Assembly: GCA_022842185.1 (NCBI GenBank)
Contig: JALHQB010000011.1
Span: 29,105-93,104 of the forward strand
DNA length: 64,000 bases
Direction of reading: 5' to 3'
Source: Acetobacteraceae bacterium
Lineage (GTDB): Bacteria > Pseudomonadota > Alphaproteobacteria > Acetobacterales > Acetobacteraceae
Shown: positions 46,798 through 55,610 of the stretch, piece after piece
Layout of the letters: the number at the start of each line of letters is the position of its first letter
Numbering within the stretch: the first letter of the stretch is position 1
The notes under the pieces: model-generated
The model's input: only the letters and a program-made list of their open reading frames with translations
What the model was told of the DNA's origin: nothing
The model's database searches: none
Made by a program: the position numbers and the translations under genes

Positions 46798-47685
46798 CTA
46801 CGCCTGCTTTCGCTCGATCAATTCACGCCGGATCTTCCGCCCGCGCCTGATCCGGTCCTCGATGAACTCCGCCTGCCCGTACCGCACCGCGCGGCCCAGC
46901 GCGTGCGCGTCCTCACTGAACCGGGCCAGCATCTCCAGCAACGCCTCGCGGTTGTTCAGGAAGATGTCGCGCCACATGTCCACATCTGAACCCGCGATGC
47001 GCGTGAAGTCGCGGAAGCCGGAGGCCGCGAATTTCAGCACCGCTTCCTTCGTCTCATCCGCCAAATCGTCCGCCGTGCCGCAGATGGTAAACGCAATCAA
47101 ATGCGGCAGGTGGGACACCATCGCCACCACCTTGTCGTGCGTCACCGGGTCGAGCGTCTCGATCATCGACCCGCAGCGGCGCCACAACTCGCGCACCTTC
47201 TCCACCGATGCGGCGTCGGACCCCGGCAGCGGCGTGACGATGGCGTAGCGGCCCTCGAACAGTTCGGGAAAGCCTGAATCCGGCCCGGAATGCTCGGTGC
47301 CGGCCATCGGGTGCGCTGGGATCAGATGCACGCCCTCGGGCACCAGCGGCGACAGGTCGCGCACCACGCTGCCCTTGGTGGACCCAACATCCGTCAGGAT
47401 GCAGCCCTTCGCCAGATGCGGTGCGATCCGCGCCATGACGGAGGCATAGACACCCACCGGCACGCACAGCACGACGCAGTCGCAACCCTCGACTGCCTTG
47501 GCGAGATCATCCTCGACCACATCGACGATGCCGAGTTCGCGCACTCGCGCCAGAGTCTCCGGCCGCCGCGCCGTCGCCACCACCGTGCGCGCGATGTCGC
47601 CACGCTTCTGCGCCACCCGCGCGATGGATGATCCGATCAGCCCGATCCCGACCAGGCACAACCGGTTGAAGATCGGTTCAGCCAT
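46798..47685 (-). CDS. tyrA: Prephenate/arogenate dehydrogenase (cyclohexadienyl dehydrogenase)
   Basis: NAD(P)-dependent step of tyrosine synthesis. 295 residues. The Rossmann motif [21 protein letters not shown] (shortened: [12 protein letters not shown]) is at the N-terminus. Other landmarks are [27 protein letters not shown] with the catalytic His, and [12 protein letters not shown]. The helical C-terminus contains [20 protein letters not shown]. It overlaps the end of hisC by 8 bases in a chorismate mutase-hisC-tyrA operon. Confidence 0.95.
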   Translation of the reverse strand: MAEPIFNRLCLVGIGLIGSSIARVAQKRGDIARTVVATARRPETLARVRELGIVDVVEDDLAKAVEGCDCVVLCVPVGVYASVMARIAPHLAKGCILTDVGSTKGSVVRDLSPLVPEGVHLIPAHPMAGTEHSGPDSGFPELFEGRYAIVTPLPGSDAASVEKVRELWRRCGSMIETLDPVTHDKVVAMVSHLPHLIAFTICGTADDLADETKEAVLKFAASGFRDFTRIAGSDVDMWRDIFLNNREALLEMLARFSEDAHALGRAVRYGQAEFIEDRIRRGRKIRRELIERKQA

Positions 47686-48787
47686 GCATGAACGCGGTCA
47701 GCGCCTCGATCACCATGGTGCATTCCTCGGCGGTGCCGATGGTGATGCGCAGGCAGGCGGGCAGTCCATAGCCACCCATCGCGCGCACGATCAGGCCGCG
47801 CTGCTTCAGCGCATCATCCGCACCCTTGGCCTTGGCCGGCGAGCCGAAATCCACGAGCAGGAAATTTCCCTCGCTCGGCCAAACCTTGATGCCGGCGGCG
47901 GTAAGCGCCGCGGCGACCTTGCCGCGCCATTCGGTGTTGTGGGCAACGGATTTCTCGATCCAGCCGGATTCCGCCAGCGCGGCAACGCCCGCGGCCATCG
48001 CCGCCGCATTCACGTTGAACGGCCCGCGCACACGCGCCAGCACATCGATCACCGGCGCAGGCGCATAGCACCAGCCGAGCCGCATCCCACCCATGCCGAA
48101 AATCTTCGAGAAGGTGCGCGTCATCACCGTCGCGCCCAAGGCGCGCCCATCGACCAGCGTGCCCGACGCGTCCACCAGCTTTGCGCCGGCATCGTAATCC
48201 GGTGCGGTTACGTATTCCGCATAAGCGGAATCCAGCACCAGCAGCACATCGTCCCGCAGCCCCGCGCGCAGGCGGTCCACTTCCGATTGCGGCAGGATCG
48301 ACCCCGTAGGGTTGTTCGGGTTTGCCAGGAACATCAGCCGCGTGCGCGGCCCCACCGCGGCCAGCATTCCGTCCACATCGGTGGTCAGGTTCTTCTCCGG
48401 CACCTTGATGATACGGCACCCGGCCCAGCGGCCGGTGATGTCGTACATCATGAAGCCATGCGCGCTCATCACCAGCTCGGTGCCCTCGCCGCCATAGGCG
48501 AGAATCAACAGTGCCAGCAATTCATCCGACCCGTTGCCGACGACGATGCGCGCCGGGTCCAGCCCGAAGCGCGCGCCCAGCGCCTCACGGATCGCGGTGG
48601 CGTTGCCATCGGGGTAGCGATGCGCCTCCGCCGCCATGGCGCGGATCGCCTCGATCGCGCCGGGCGGCGGGCCGAAGGGGCCTTCATTCGAGGACAGTTT
48701 CACGATCCGGTTCACGCCCGGGATCTTGGATTCACCGCCGACATAGGGTTCGACCGACAGGATCGAGGGGCGAGGCATCACGGTCAT
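47678..48787 (-). CDS. hisC: Histidinol-phosphate aminotransferase (also likely aromatic aminotransferase)
   Basis: PLP enzyme, 369 residues. Motifs: [50 protein letters not shown] and the PLP-lysine site [16 protein letters not shown]. Its place between chorismate mutase and tyrA suggests that it also transaminates prephenate or aromatic keto acids, as known for some HisC enzymes. The ATG overlaps the chorismate mutase stop by 4 bases. Confidence 0.94.
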   Translation of the reverse strand: MTVMPRPSILSVEPYVGGESKIPGVNRIVKLSSNEGPFGPPPGAIEAIRAMAAEAHRYPDGNATAIREALGARFGLDPARIVVGNGSDELLALLILAYGGEGTELVMSAHGFMMYDITGRWAGCRIIKVPEKNLTTDVDGMLAAVGPRTRLMFLANPNNPTGSILPQSEVDRLRAGLRDDVLLVLDSAYAEYVTAPDYDAGAKLVDASGTLVDGRALGATVMTRTFSKIFGMGGMRLGWCYAPAPVIDVLARVRGPFNVNAAAMAAGVAALAESGWIEKSVAHNTEWRGKVAAALTAAGIKVWPSEGNFLLVDFGSPAKAKGADDALKQRGLIVRAMGGYGLPACLRITIGTAEECTMVIEALTAFMHG

Positions 48788-49626
48788 GCGGCGTCTCCGG
48801 CAACCGGCGCGGCATAGGCGCCCAGGATGGTGCGCCGCGCCCAGGGCAGCGCGGCCAGTCGGGGATCATCGACCGACACAAAGCCTTCGATCTCCGCCAG
48901 GGCGAGTGTCGCCTCCCCGGCCCGCGCCAGCAGCAGGGACGGCGCGATCAGCCCGGCTTCTGCCAGGGCCTGCAGCACGCCTGAGCGGGACGCGCGGGTC
49001 TCCGCCTCGAACAGCACCAGGGTGCGGTCGTCGCCCGAAGCATCCGGCGGTACCGGTGCGACCACCAGCGCGGCCGCGCCGTCCGTCACCGACAGGAACG
49101 GCAGCCGCGCCACCACCTGCAGGCGTGGCGTATCCAGCCACGCCCACCAGGCGCGTTCCGCTGCCTCGCCTTCCGCCGGCACCGGCAGCACGGCGACCGA
49201 GGCATCCCCGTCGCTCACGGCCGCCAGCGCGCGGGCGGCGGTGGGGTGGACGCGCATCGGGGTGATGGGGCCGAAATGCTCCCGTGCGAGGCCGACTTCT
49301 TCCGACTGGCCCGGCGGTGCGAAGACCGCGACGGAGAAACTGCCCTGGATGGCGCTGCTCGCCATGAAGATCTCGCGCCAGATGCGCACGATGCGTTCCC
49401 GTGCCAACGGCCCGCCATGGCGGGCCAGCAGGCGGCGCAGCACGGCGGCTTCCCGCCCTGGACGCAGGGGAGATCCGCTGCCCTTCGCACGGCTGCCGGC
49501 CAACCGGCCAACCACCGCGGAACGGCGCATCAGCAGGTCATGCATGGCGTCATCGAGGGTATCGATTTCGGCGCGGAGGGCGGCGATCTCGGCGGCGGCC
49601 GGAGGCGTCTGGGGGGTGTCTGGCAT
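48784..49626 (-). CDS. Chorismate mutase with degenerate C-terminal domain
   Basis: 280 residues. The N-terminal AroQ helical domain is clear: [21 protein letters not shown], here cited as [19 protein letters not shown], then [12 protein letters not shown] and [18 protein letters not shown]. The remainder resembles the architecture of prephenate dehydratase ([21 protein letters not shown]) but lacks the TxRF-type catalytic motif I would expect, so the second activity is probably lost. It heads the hisC-tyrA operon and diverges from metX. Confidence 0.87.
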   Translation of the reverse strand: MPDTPQTPPAAAEIAALRAEIDTLDDAMHDLLMRRSAVVGRLAGSRAKGSGSPLRPGREAAVLRRLLARHGGPLARERIVRIWREIFMASSAIQGSFSVAVFAPPGQSEEVGLAREHFGPITPMRVHPTAARALAAVSDGDASVAVLPVPAEGEAAERAWWAWLDTPRLQVVARLPFLSVTDGAAALVVAPVPPDASGDDRTLVLFEAETRASRSGVLQALAEAGLIAPSLLLARAGEATLALAEIEGFVSVDDPRLAALPWARRTILGAYAAPVAGDAA

Positions 49627-49772
49627 GGGCAGGGTTCAATAGACGGCGCGCGTCGGCGCGCCAAGCCGGGGCGCGGCCGCGCGCCGACATCCAGCGCATC
49701 CCGGGTGGACGGGCTGGAGCGCCCGCCCGGATGCGGAAATGGCCGGGCATCGGTTTGTGCAGGTGTCGTCAA

Positions 49773-49798
49773 GCGCCTGGGTGATTTCACTCAGGCGC
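49773..49798 (+). promoter_or_regulatory. Perfect hairpin in the metX leader
   Basis: GCGCCTGGGTG and CACTCAGGCGC form an 11-bp stem (one G-T pair) with loop ATTT, ending 25 bases before the metX ATG. Alphaproteobacterial metX/metA leaders often carry SAM-II riboswitches, which include GGTGATTT near the 5' stem; that octamer is present, but the pseudoknot segment could not be aligned. It may be an attenuator, a divergent-operon terminator or a reduced riboswitch. Confidence 0.4.
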
Positions 49799-49823
49799 GT
49801 TCTGCTCTAATGCTGCCGGCCCG

Positions 49824-50978
49824 ATGTCCCAGGCGATCGCCCCCTTCCCCGAGGTGGACCACCAGCACGCCGTCTTCGCAGACGGGATGCCGCTGGATTG
49901 CGGGGCCGTGCTGGTGCCGATGACGGTCGCCTACCGCACCTACGGCACGCTGAACGCGGCGAAGACCAATGCCGTGCTGGTCTGCCATGCGCTGACCGGC
50001 GACCAATACCTCGCCGAACCAAGCCCCGTGACCGGCAAGCCAGGCTGGTGGGAAAGCATCGTCGGCTCCGGCAAGCCTTTGGACACCGACCGCTATTTCC
50101 TGGTCTGCGTGAATGTGCTGGGCGGCTGCATGGGCTCCACCGGCCCCCGGTCAGAGATGACGGACGCCGAAGGGCGCGGGTTGGGCCGCCCCTGGGGCAC
50201 CGATTTCCCGCAGGTGACGATCCGCGACATGGTCCGCGCGCAGAAGCGGCTGATGGACCACCTCGGCATCGGTCGCTGGCTGGCGGTGATCGGCGGGTCG
50301 ATGGGCGGGATGCAGGTGCTGGAATGGGCGGCGACCTATCCGGACCATGTCCTGGCCGCCGCGCCGATCGCCTGCGCGGCGCATCATTCGGCGCAGAACA
50401 TCGCCTTCCACGAGGTCGGGCGCCAGGCGATCCATGGCGACGCGGACTGGGCCGGCGGGCGGTACTGGGAGGATGGGCGCATCCCGGCGCGCGGGCTAGC
50501 GGTGGCGCGGATGGTCGCGCACATCACCTATCTGTCGGAACAGGCGCTGACGCGGAAATTCGGCCGCCGGCTGCGCGGCGCGAATGCACTGACCTTCCTT
50601 GAGGACGTGTTCGAGGTGGAGTCGTATCTGCGCCACCAGGGTTCGACCTTCGTGCGGCGCTTCGACGCGAATTCCTACCTGACCATCACGCGGGCGATGG
50701 ATTTCTTCGACCTGGCTTCCGAACATGACGGCGACCTGTCGGCAGCCTTCAAGGGTACGCCGACGCGCTTCTTCCTGGCGTCGTTCAGCAGTGACTGGCT
50801 GTTCCCGACCAGCGAGAGCCGGGCGACGGTGCGCGCGCTGAACGCGGCGGGGGCAAGCGTGAGCTTCGTCGAGATCGCTTCCGACAAGGGGCATGACGCG
50901 TTCCTTCTGGAGGAACCGGATTTTCATGCGGCGCTTGGCGGATTCCTGCGCGGGGCGGCGGAGAAGGCCGGAATCTGA
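49824..50978 (+). CDS. metX: Homoserine O-acetyltransferase
   Basis: First committed step of methionine synthesis by the acetyl (or succinyl) route. 384 residues. Landmarks: [26 protein letters not shown] (cited as [13 protein letters not shown]), [13 protein letters not shown], and the nucleophile [13 protein letters not shown] near residue 158. The acid/His pair is in [10 protein letters not shown] and [15 protein letters not shown]. metW normally follows directly; here it is 1.5 kb further on. Confidence 0.96.
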   Translation: MSQAIAPFPEVDHQHAVFADGMPLDCGAVLVPMTVAYRTYGTLNAAKTNAVLVCHALTGDQYLAEPSPVTGKPGWWESIVGSGKPLDTDRYFLVCVNVLGGCMGSTGPRSEMTDAEGRGLGRPWGTDFPQVTIRDMVRAQKRLMDHLGIGRWLAVIGGSMGGMQVLEWAATYPDHVLAAAPIACAAHHSAQNIAFHEVGRQAIHGDADWAGGRYWEDGRIPARGLAVARMVAHITYLSEQALTRKFGRRLRGANALTFLEDVFEVESYLRHQGSTFVRRFDANSYLTITRAMDFFDLASEHDGDLSAAFKGTPTRFFLASFSSDWLFPTSESRATVRALNAAGASVSFVEIASDKGHDAFLLEEPDFHAALGGFLRGAAEKAGI

Positions 50979-51040
50979 CACCATGTGGTGCGCATGCGGG
51001 CAGTGCCATTGGCGCTGCCCGCGGTCGCACGGCGCCAGGG

Positions 51041-51796
51041 TCAGCGCATCGCGGCGCCCACACTCTGCGCGGCACGATCGATGACGTCCGCAACCACCTT
51101 GGCCTGCGTCATGAACAGCGCGTGGCTGGCCTTCACCTCGGTCACCGAAGCGCCGATCCGCTCCGCCATCTTGCGCAGCATGGCGAGTTCGAAGGCCTCG
51201 TCGTCGGTGGCGATCACGGCCCAGCTCGGCCGGGTCCGCCACGCGGCATGAGTCAGCTTGGTCCCGAAGGCCGACATCGCGATGGGCACCTGGGAGTCAC
51301 GCATGAAGGCGGCATCGGCATCGGTCGTGTCCGCGGCGAAGCCGGCCTTGAAGCGTTCCAGGTCCAGGAAGCCGAAGCCGTCGGGCTGCGTGTCGATGAC
51401 GAATTCAGGCGGGGTGGTGAAGCCGGCATATTGGTCGGCGGTCGTCTCACCGGCATCAGGCGACAGGGCCGAGACATAGACCAGCCCAGCAACCTTGGGG
51501 TCGATCCCAGCCTCGGTGATGACGGTGCCGCCCCACGAATGGCCCACCAGGATCGTCGGGCCATCCTGGCGGTCCAGCATCCGCTTGGTCGCGGCGACAT
51601 CATCGGCCAGGGAGGTGAGCGGGTTCTGGACGATGCTGACCCGATAGCCGCGCGCGGTCAGGTCATCATACACGCCGCGCCAGCCCGAACCATCGGCGAA
51701 GGCCCCATGCACCAGCACCACGTTGCGGGGCTGGCGCGGCGGCGCGGTCTGCGAGCTGGCATTGTGGGCGGCGGCATCACGATCGGCGGTGGACAT
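51041..51796 (-). CDS. Alpha/beta hydrolase next to the OhrR-like regulator
   Basis: 251 residues from the ATG at 51796. Motifs: NVVLVHGAFADGSGWRGVYDD, nucleophile elbow VGHSWGGTVITEAG, and the catalytic His in VKASHALFMTQ. This type (HGAFADGSGW) is common among stress-linked or cofactor-free hydrolases; substrate unknown. It is transcribed divergently from the MarR/OhrR-like gene with two palindromes in the gap, so it is the probable target of that regulator. Confidence 0.88.
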   Translation of the reverse strand: MSTADRDAAAHNASSQTAPPRQPRNVVLVHGAFADGSGWRGVYDDLTARGYRVSIVQNPLTSLADDVAATKRMLDRQDGPTILVGHSWGGTVITEAGIDPKVAGLVYVSALSPDAGETTADQYAGFTTPPEFVIDTQPDGFGFLDLERFKAGFAADTTDADAAFMRDSQVPIAMSAFGTKLTHAAWRTRPSWAVIATDDEAFELAMLRKMAERIGASVTEVKASHALFMTQAKVVADVIDRAAQSVGAAMR

Positions 51797-51815
51797 GGCG
51801 GGCTCCGTGTTTGAT

Positions 51816-51832
51816 GCGATAATGTTTATCGC
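51816..51832. promoter_or_regulatory. Operator palindrome 1 in the hydrolase/MarR gap
   Basis: GCGATAATGTTTATCGC is a perfect inverted repeat (7-bp arms, 3-bp spacer) 19 bases upstream of the hydrolase start. It is AT-rich against the background. A MarR-family dimer site is likely. Confidence 0.65.
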
Positions 51833-51879
51833 GCAAACAATCTCTAGCCGCCTGACCAAAGCCTGTCCAGGGTATTTTT

Positions 51880-51889
51880 TATCGCGATA
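51880..51889. promoter_or_regulatory. Operator palindrome 2 in the hydrolase/MarR gap
   Basis: TATCGCGATA is a perfect 10-bp palindrome sharing the TATCGCG core with the site at 51816, preceded by a T-tract and 46 bases before the MarR start. The pair suggests control of both divergent promoters by one regulator. Confidence 0.6.
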
Positions 51890-51935
51890 CACATTTTTCC
51901 GGCCGGGTGGTATGTGACAGTCCAAGGAGTGTTCC

Positions 51936-52415
51936 ATGACCGATGACCCCCAAGGCCCCGTGCCGCTCGACGACCAGATCTGCTACGCGATCTATTCCGC
52001 GGGCATGGCCATCCAGCGGGTGTACAAGCCGCTGCTGGACAGCCTCGGCCTGACCTATCCGCAATACCTGGTGTTGAATGTCCTGTGGCGGGAGGATCGG
52101 CAGACGGTCGGCCGCATCGCGGACCAACTGGCGCTTGAATCGAGCACGCTGACGCCGCTGCTCAAGCGCCTTGAAGCCGCTGGGCTGGTGCAGCGCGCAC
52201 GCAATCCCGCGGATGAACGCCAGGTTTTCGTTGCCTTGTCCGAGAAGGGCCGCGCGATGAAGACGCGGACCGGCTGCCTGGGTGAATCGTTGATCGCCGC
52301 GTCCGGCCAATCGCCCGCCGCGCTGGGAGCACTGAACGCCGAGATCCGAAGCCTGCGTGATGCGATCTATGGCCACATCGAAGGATGGGAGGCACCCAGG
52401 GGCAGGACGCCCTGA
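51936..52415 (+). CDS. MarR-family regulator, OhrR-like (2-Cys type)
   Basis: 159 residues. The N-terminal LDDQICYAIYSAGMAIQRVY places Cys16 where OhrR carries its peroxide-sensing Cys. LGLTYPQYLVLNVLW and the winged helix LALESSTLTPLLKRLEAAGL, RNPADERQVFVALSEKG follow. A second Cys (Cys114) could resolve it by disulphide, as in Xanthomonas OhrR. No Ohr peroxidase gene is adjacent; instead it faces an alpha/beta hydrolase. Organic hydroperoxide or quinone sensing is inferred. Confidence 0.88.
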   Translation: MTDDPQGPVPLDDQICYAIYSAGMAIQRVYKPLLDSLGLTYPQYLVLNVLWREDRQTVGRIADQLALESSTLTPLLKRLEAAGLVQRARNPADERQVFVALSEKGRAMKTRTGCLGESLIAASGQSPAALGALNAEIRSLRDAIYGHIEGWEAPRGRTP

Positions 52416-52490
52416 CGCCAGGCAACGACACCGTGTTCCGCTTGCCTCGCCCTACGCATCCGACTACGCGGTTCCGAGGGAAGGACCATC

Positions 52491-53135
52491 ATGCCCGAAG
52501 CCCCCGCTGACATTCGCTACGTCGCCAAGAACATGCGCCTCGACCTCCGCCTGATCGCGGAGATGATCCCCCATGGCGCCAAGCTGCTCGACATCGGCTG
52601 CGGCGACGGCGCGCTGATCGAACACCTCACCCGCGAAAAGCAGGCCGATGCGCGCGGCATCGAGATCGACATGGCCGAGGTCACCAAGGCTGTCTCCTCC
52701 GGCCTCGCCGTCATCCATGGCGATGCCGACAACGACCTGGCGTTCTATCCCGATGGTGGATTCGATTTCGTGGTCTTGTCGCGCACGCTGCAGGCGGTCG
52801 AAAAGCCGCGCGAAGTGCTGCGCCAGATGCTGCGCATCGGCCGCCACGCCATCGTGTCATTTCCGAATTTCGGTCATTGGCAGATGCGCTGGCGCCTGCT
52901 GACGCGCGGACGCATGCCCGACACCGACACCTGGAACCGCCCCTGGTACGAAACGCCCAACATCCACCCCTGCACCATCCTGGACTTCATGGCGCTGTGT
53001 GAGATGGAAGGATACCGGGTGGAAAAATGGCTTGCCGTGGATGAGCGTGGGCTGAAGGCGCCATGGCGCCGTTCCGTGCCCATGGCGAACCTGTTCGGCG
53101 AACAGGCGCTGTTCCAGCTCAGCCGCGCGGGCTGA
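52491..53135 (+). CDS. metW: Methionine biosynthesis protein MetW
   Basis: SAM-binding-fold protein that works with MetX in homoserine acylation; its exact activity is unsettled. 214 residues. Landmarks: IPHGAKLLDIGCGDGALIEH near residue 27, VIHGDADNDLAFYPDGGFD, VSFPNFGHWQMRWRLLTRGR and the C-terminal KWLAVDERG. AAGGA precedes the ATG. It is displaced from metX by the OhrR-like/hydrolase pair. Confidence 0.95.
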   Translation: MPEAPADIRYVAKNMRLDLRLIAEMIPHGAKLLDIGCGDGALIEHLTREKQADARGIEIDMAEVTKAVSSGLAVIHGDADNDLAFYPDGGFDFVVLSRTLQAVEKPREVLRQMLRIGRHAIVSFPNFGHWQMRWRLLTRGRMPDTDTWNRPWYETPNIHPCTILDFMALCEMEGYRVEKWLAVDERGLKAPWRRSVPMANLFGEQALFQLSRAG

Positions 53136-53153
53136 GCCTTTCCGCCGCCTGCG

Positions 53154-53384
53154 TCAGTGCAGCGGCGCGAGCGGCACGACGATCGCCGAAGACGACCGAC
53201 GTGGCGCAGACACGAGACCGGACGGCGACAGGATGGCCGCGGCCTTCGCCGCGTGCTGCGCCGCCTCCGTCACGCCAAGCCTGCGACACTCCGCCTCCAC
53301 ATAGGCGAGCATCATCAGGATGGCGCTTTTGTCGGTGCGCTCGTCGTCGTGGTCGGAACGGGGGATCAACGCATCCATGATCAT
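53154..53384 (-). CDS. Small hypothetical protein
   Basis: 76 residues from ATG 53384 (second Met at 53378). The middle is helical (DKSAILMMLAYVEAECRRLG, EAAQHAAKAAAIL), with no signal peptide. Convergent with metW, 18 bases between stops. Possibly a small regulatory protein; no family recognised. Confidence 0.6.
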   Translation of the reverse strand: MIMDALIPRSDHDDERTDKSAILMMLAYVEAECRRLGVTEAAQHAAKAAAILSPSGLVSAPRRSSSAIVVPLAPLH

Positions 53385-53485
53385 CTCTCGATGCCCCGCC
53401 CACTGGGCACCATCGGGAATGTGAAGTGGGCGCAACACTCCTTTAACGCTGCAATGGCGCCAACCGACAGGGTCCTGACGATGGG

Positions 53486-53508
53486 AACGCCGCGTTTGAC
53501 GGCGTTTT
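53486..53508 (+). terminator. Hairpin with short T-run in the gap upstream of the small hypothetical gene
   Basis: AACGCCG (53486-53492) pairs with CGGCGTT (53500-53506), followed by TT on the plus strand. It is intrinsic-terminator-like but weakly T-tailed, and lies in the 275-base gap (53385-53659) that otherwise shows only a second small inverted repeat (GAATCC/GGATTC). It may stop read-through from metW. Confidence 0.35.
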
Positions 53509-53659
53509 CACGCCGCTCTCGCGCAGAATCCAAAAAGCGCAGCAAAGCGCTTACGTTCCGTGAATGAAGTTCGGATTCCACCGCGGATTTTCAAGCGCTC
53601 GCAGCTGACGCTGCACGGCACCCGCGTATCGAAATCGGCAGCAGATCCCGCCCGATCCG

Positions 53660-54742
53660 TCAATCCAACGTGGCTGTGCCGACCGGCCAGGTGATCGGAC
53701 GCAAGCGGAACAGGGGAATGCGCGCCACCGAAACGGTGCCATCCGCGATGCCGACCGGCACATCCAGTCGAGGCGCTCCGCCCCCTTCGGGTACGCGGGC
53801 CATCATGCCGGCCACTGCCTGCGCCCCGATCGCGGCGCGTGGAGCGATGACGCCCGCGGCAGCGAGCGACGCGATGACCTGGGCCGGTCGTTCCAATATC
53901 AGGCGGCCATCGCCGGTGGGCTGCAGCGCGGCGTCAAGGCGCAGATCCATCCGCGCTTCGCCCGCGAGGCTTCCCCAGTGCAAAGACACCGACCGCAGGT
54001 CCAGCCTGCCGCCACCCGCGCGCCATGCCTCGGCCTGCCCGCGCGGGGATGTCAGATAGGGCGCCGGTGGTGGGCCCGTCAGCACCGCATCAAGCCGCAT
54101 GCTGTCCACATCCCGCCCGAAAGCCGCCAGGCCGGGCAGCGACGGCAGCGTCACCTGCCAAGCCTCGGCCAGCAGCCCGAGTTGCACGTCATCAGCGCCG
54201 CCGGCGGGTGTCACGCGGGCATCGACGCGCCCGGCGGTGACCGGCCCGTCCGGTGTTTCGGCGTGCAATCCTTCAAGCAGGACCTCCACCGGGCGTGCGC
54301 CACCGTCCAATGGCAAGGCCGTCTGCAAGCGCGTCGCGGTGTAGGGGATCGACAGCGAAGCCGAGGTGATCCGCTGCGGCCCATCCGCCGCAATGATCAG
54401 GCGGTCGATCTGCGGCGGTCCGAGGGAGAGGTGGACCCGCCCCGCTTCCCAAATGAATCCCTGCGGCAGGACAGGTGACCACCCGGCGATGCGGACCCCT
54501 GGCACCGTCAGCCGCGCGGCGAAGGGCCAGCCGGCGCGTCCCGGCGGGCCGTGGTCGATGACCCACCCCCGCGCGCGCTGCTGCGTCACCCAATCCGACA
54601 AGGCGTCGGTCATCGCCCCCGTCAGCCAGAACCACGCCGCGCCATGCGCAATGCCGCCCAGCACCAGGAGACCGAGTACGGTCGTCCCGACGCCCCGCAG
54701 GGCGCGGCGACCAGGCCGTGCGGGCGTCTTGGCGCGGATCAT
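53660..54742 (-). CDS. DUF2125-like protein with N-terminal membrane anchor
   Basis: 360 residues. One transmembrane/signal-anchor segment at about 17-37 (GTTVLGLLVLGGIAHGAAWF) precedes a long beta-rich periplasmic region (WVIDHGPPGRAGWPFAARLT, IWEAGRVHLSLGPPQIDRL, ALPLDGGARPVEVLLEGL). The ARGW and GWPF pattern is what I associate with DUF2125, a domain of unknown function in alphaproteobacterial envelope proteins. Divergent from the ChaC-like gene. Confidence 0.82.
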   Translation of the reverse strand: MIRAKTPARPGRRALRGVGTTVLGLLVLGGIAHGAAWFWLTGAMTDALSDWVTQQRARGWVIDHGPPGRAGWPFAARLTVPGVRIAGWSPVLPQGFIWEAGRVHLSLGPPQIDRLIIAADGPQRITSASLSIPYTATRLQTALPLDGGARPVEVLLEGLHAETPDGPVTAGRVDARVTPAGGADDVQLGLLAEAWQVTLPSLPGLAAFGRDVDSMRLDAVLTGPPPAPYLTSPRGQAEAWRAGGGRLDLRSVSLHWGSLAGEARMDLRLDAALQPTGDGRLILERPAQVIASLAAAGVIAPRAAIGAQAVAGMMARVPEGGGAPRLDVPVGIADGTVSVARIPLFRLRPITWPVGTATLD

Positions 54743-54805
54743 GCCGGGGGGTATAGCGCCGCGCCCGCCATGTTGCGACCCAAGCGCGGCGCGGACGGGA
54801 CCAGC

Positions 54806-55378
54806 ATGCGTCACGATGATCCGATGCGCGACATCCTCGATGCCGATGGGCAGATGCATGTCTTCGCCTATGGCTCGCTGATCTGGCGGCCGGGCTTCGT
54901 TCACGCGGCGTCGGCGCCGGCGCTGCTGCGCGGGTTCCACCGCTGCTTCTGCCTGTGGTCGCACCGGTATCGCGGTACGCCTGAATGTCCTGGGCTGGTG
55001 CTCGGTCTCGATCGCGGCGGCGCGTGCCGGGGCCTCGTCTACAGCGTGGCAGGGCCCGATGCGGCGGAGGTGCTTGCCTACCTCGATGACCGTGAACTGC
55101 CCGATGGCGCAGAACAGGTCTATCACCGCCGAATGCTGCCGCTGCGCCTGCTGGATTCAGGGCGCGTCGTTCGTGCCGTCGCCTATGTCGCGAACCGCGA
55201 CTGCCGGCTGTATTGCGGGCGCCTGCCACATGACCGTGCGGCGGCGGTGATTGCCGCTGGGCACGGCCAGATGGGTGCCAACCGCGACTACCTGGTGAAC
55301 ACGGTGGCGCATCTGCGGCAGATGGGGGTGCGCGACGCCGGGCTGGATCGCATCGCGGCGCTGCTTCCGGCGGTGTGA
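54806..55378 (+). CDS. ChaC-like gamma-glutamylcyclotransferase
   Basis: 190 residues. The substrate loop motif VFAYGSLIWRPGF is near residue 18. LLRGFHRCFCLWSHRYRGTPECPGLVLGLDRGG, here marked by HRYRGTPECPGLVLGL, and YLDDRELPD with a likely catalytic Glu identify the ChaC branch, which cleaves glutathione to 5-oxoproline and Cys-Gly. ATG 54806 is preferred; ATG 54770 would add 12 residues. Confidence 0.9.
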   Translation: MRHDDPMRDILDADGQMHVFAYGSLIWRPGFVHAASAPALLRGFHRCFCLWSHRYRGTPECPGLVLGLDRGGACRGLVYSVAGPDAAEVLAYLDDRELPDGAEQVYHRRMLPLRLLDSGRVVRAVAYVANRDCRLYCGRLPHDRAAAVIAAGHGQMGANRDYLVNTVAHLRQMGVRDAGLDRIAALLPAV

Positions 55379-55538
55379 CGTCGTAGGCCGCCGGTGGGGG
55401 TACTCCGCCTGGATGCCGTGGGCGTTGCGCCGACGCCGTCCGCGCTTCCGCCATCCCCAACTGCTCACGCATTCAGGGGCCGTGGGCCGCTTCCATCCAC
55501 AGTCGGAGGGCACGCAGGAAAATACACGGTAAAACAAC

Positions 55539-55606
55539 AGGTTGATCCCATACCCTGACCCTATGAATCAACCTTCGCGACACGCTTCTCCCCAGACTTA
55601 TCCACA
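55539..55606. other. Inverted repeat and consensus DnaA box in a 232-base gap
   Basis: AGGTTGAT (55539-55546) and ATCAACCT (55567-55574) form perfect 8-bp arms 20 bases apart. They are followed by TTATCCACA (55598-55606), a perfect match to the DnaA-box consensus and the only one noticed in the window. The gap (55379-55610) is less GC-rich than its surroundings. Regulation by DnaA or chance are both possible; a single box is not enough for an origin. Confidence 0.4.
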
Positions 55607-55610
55607 ACGC

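Noticed and set aside
53381..53581. 66-codon minus-strand ORF just upstream of the small gene at 53154, ending in an ATGA overlap
   Set aside because: Uses a GTG start, lacks a good ribosome site and shows no recognisable pattern; the overlap could be chance. Left out as a gene.
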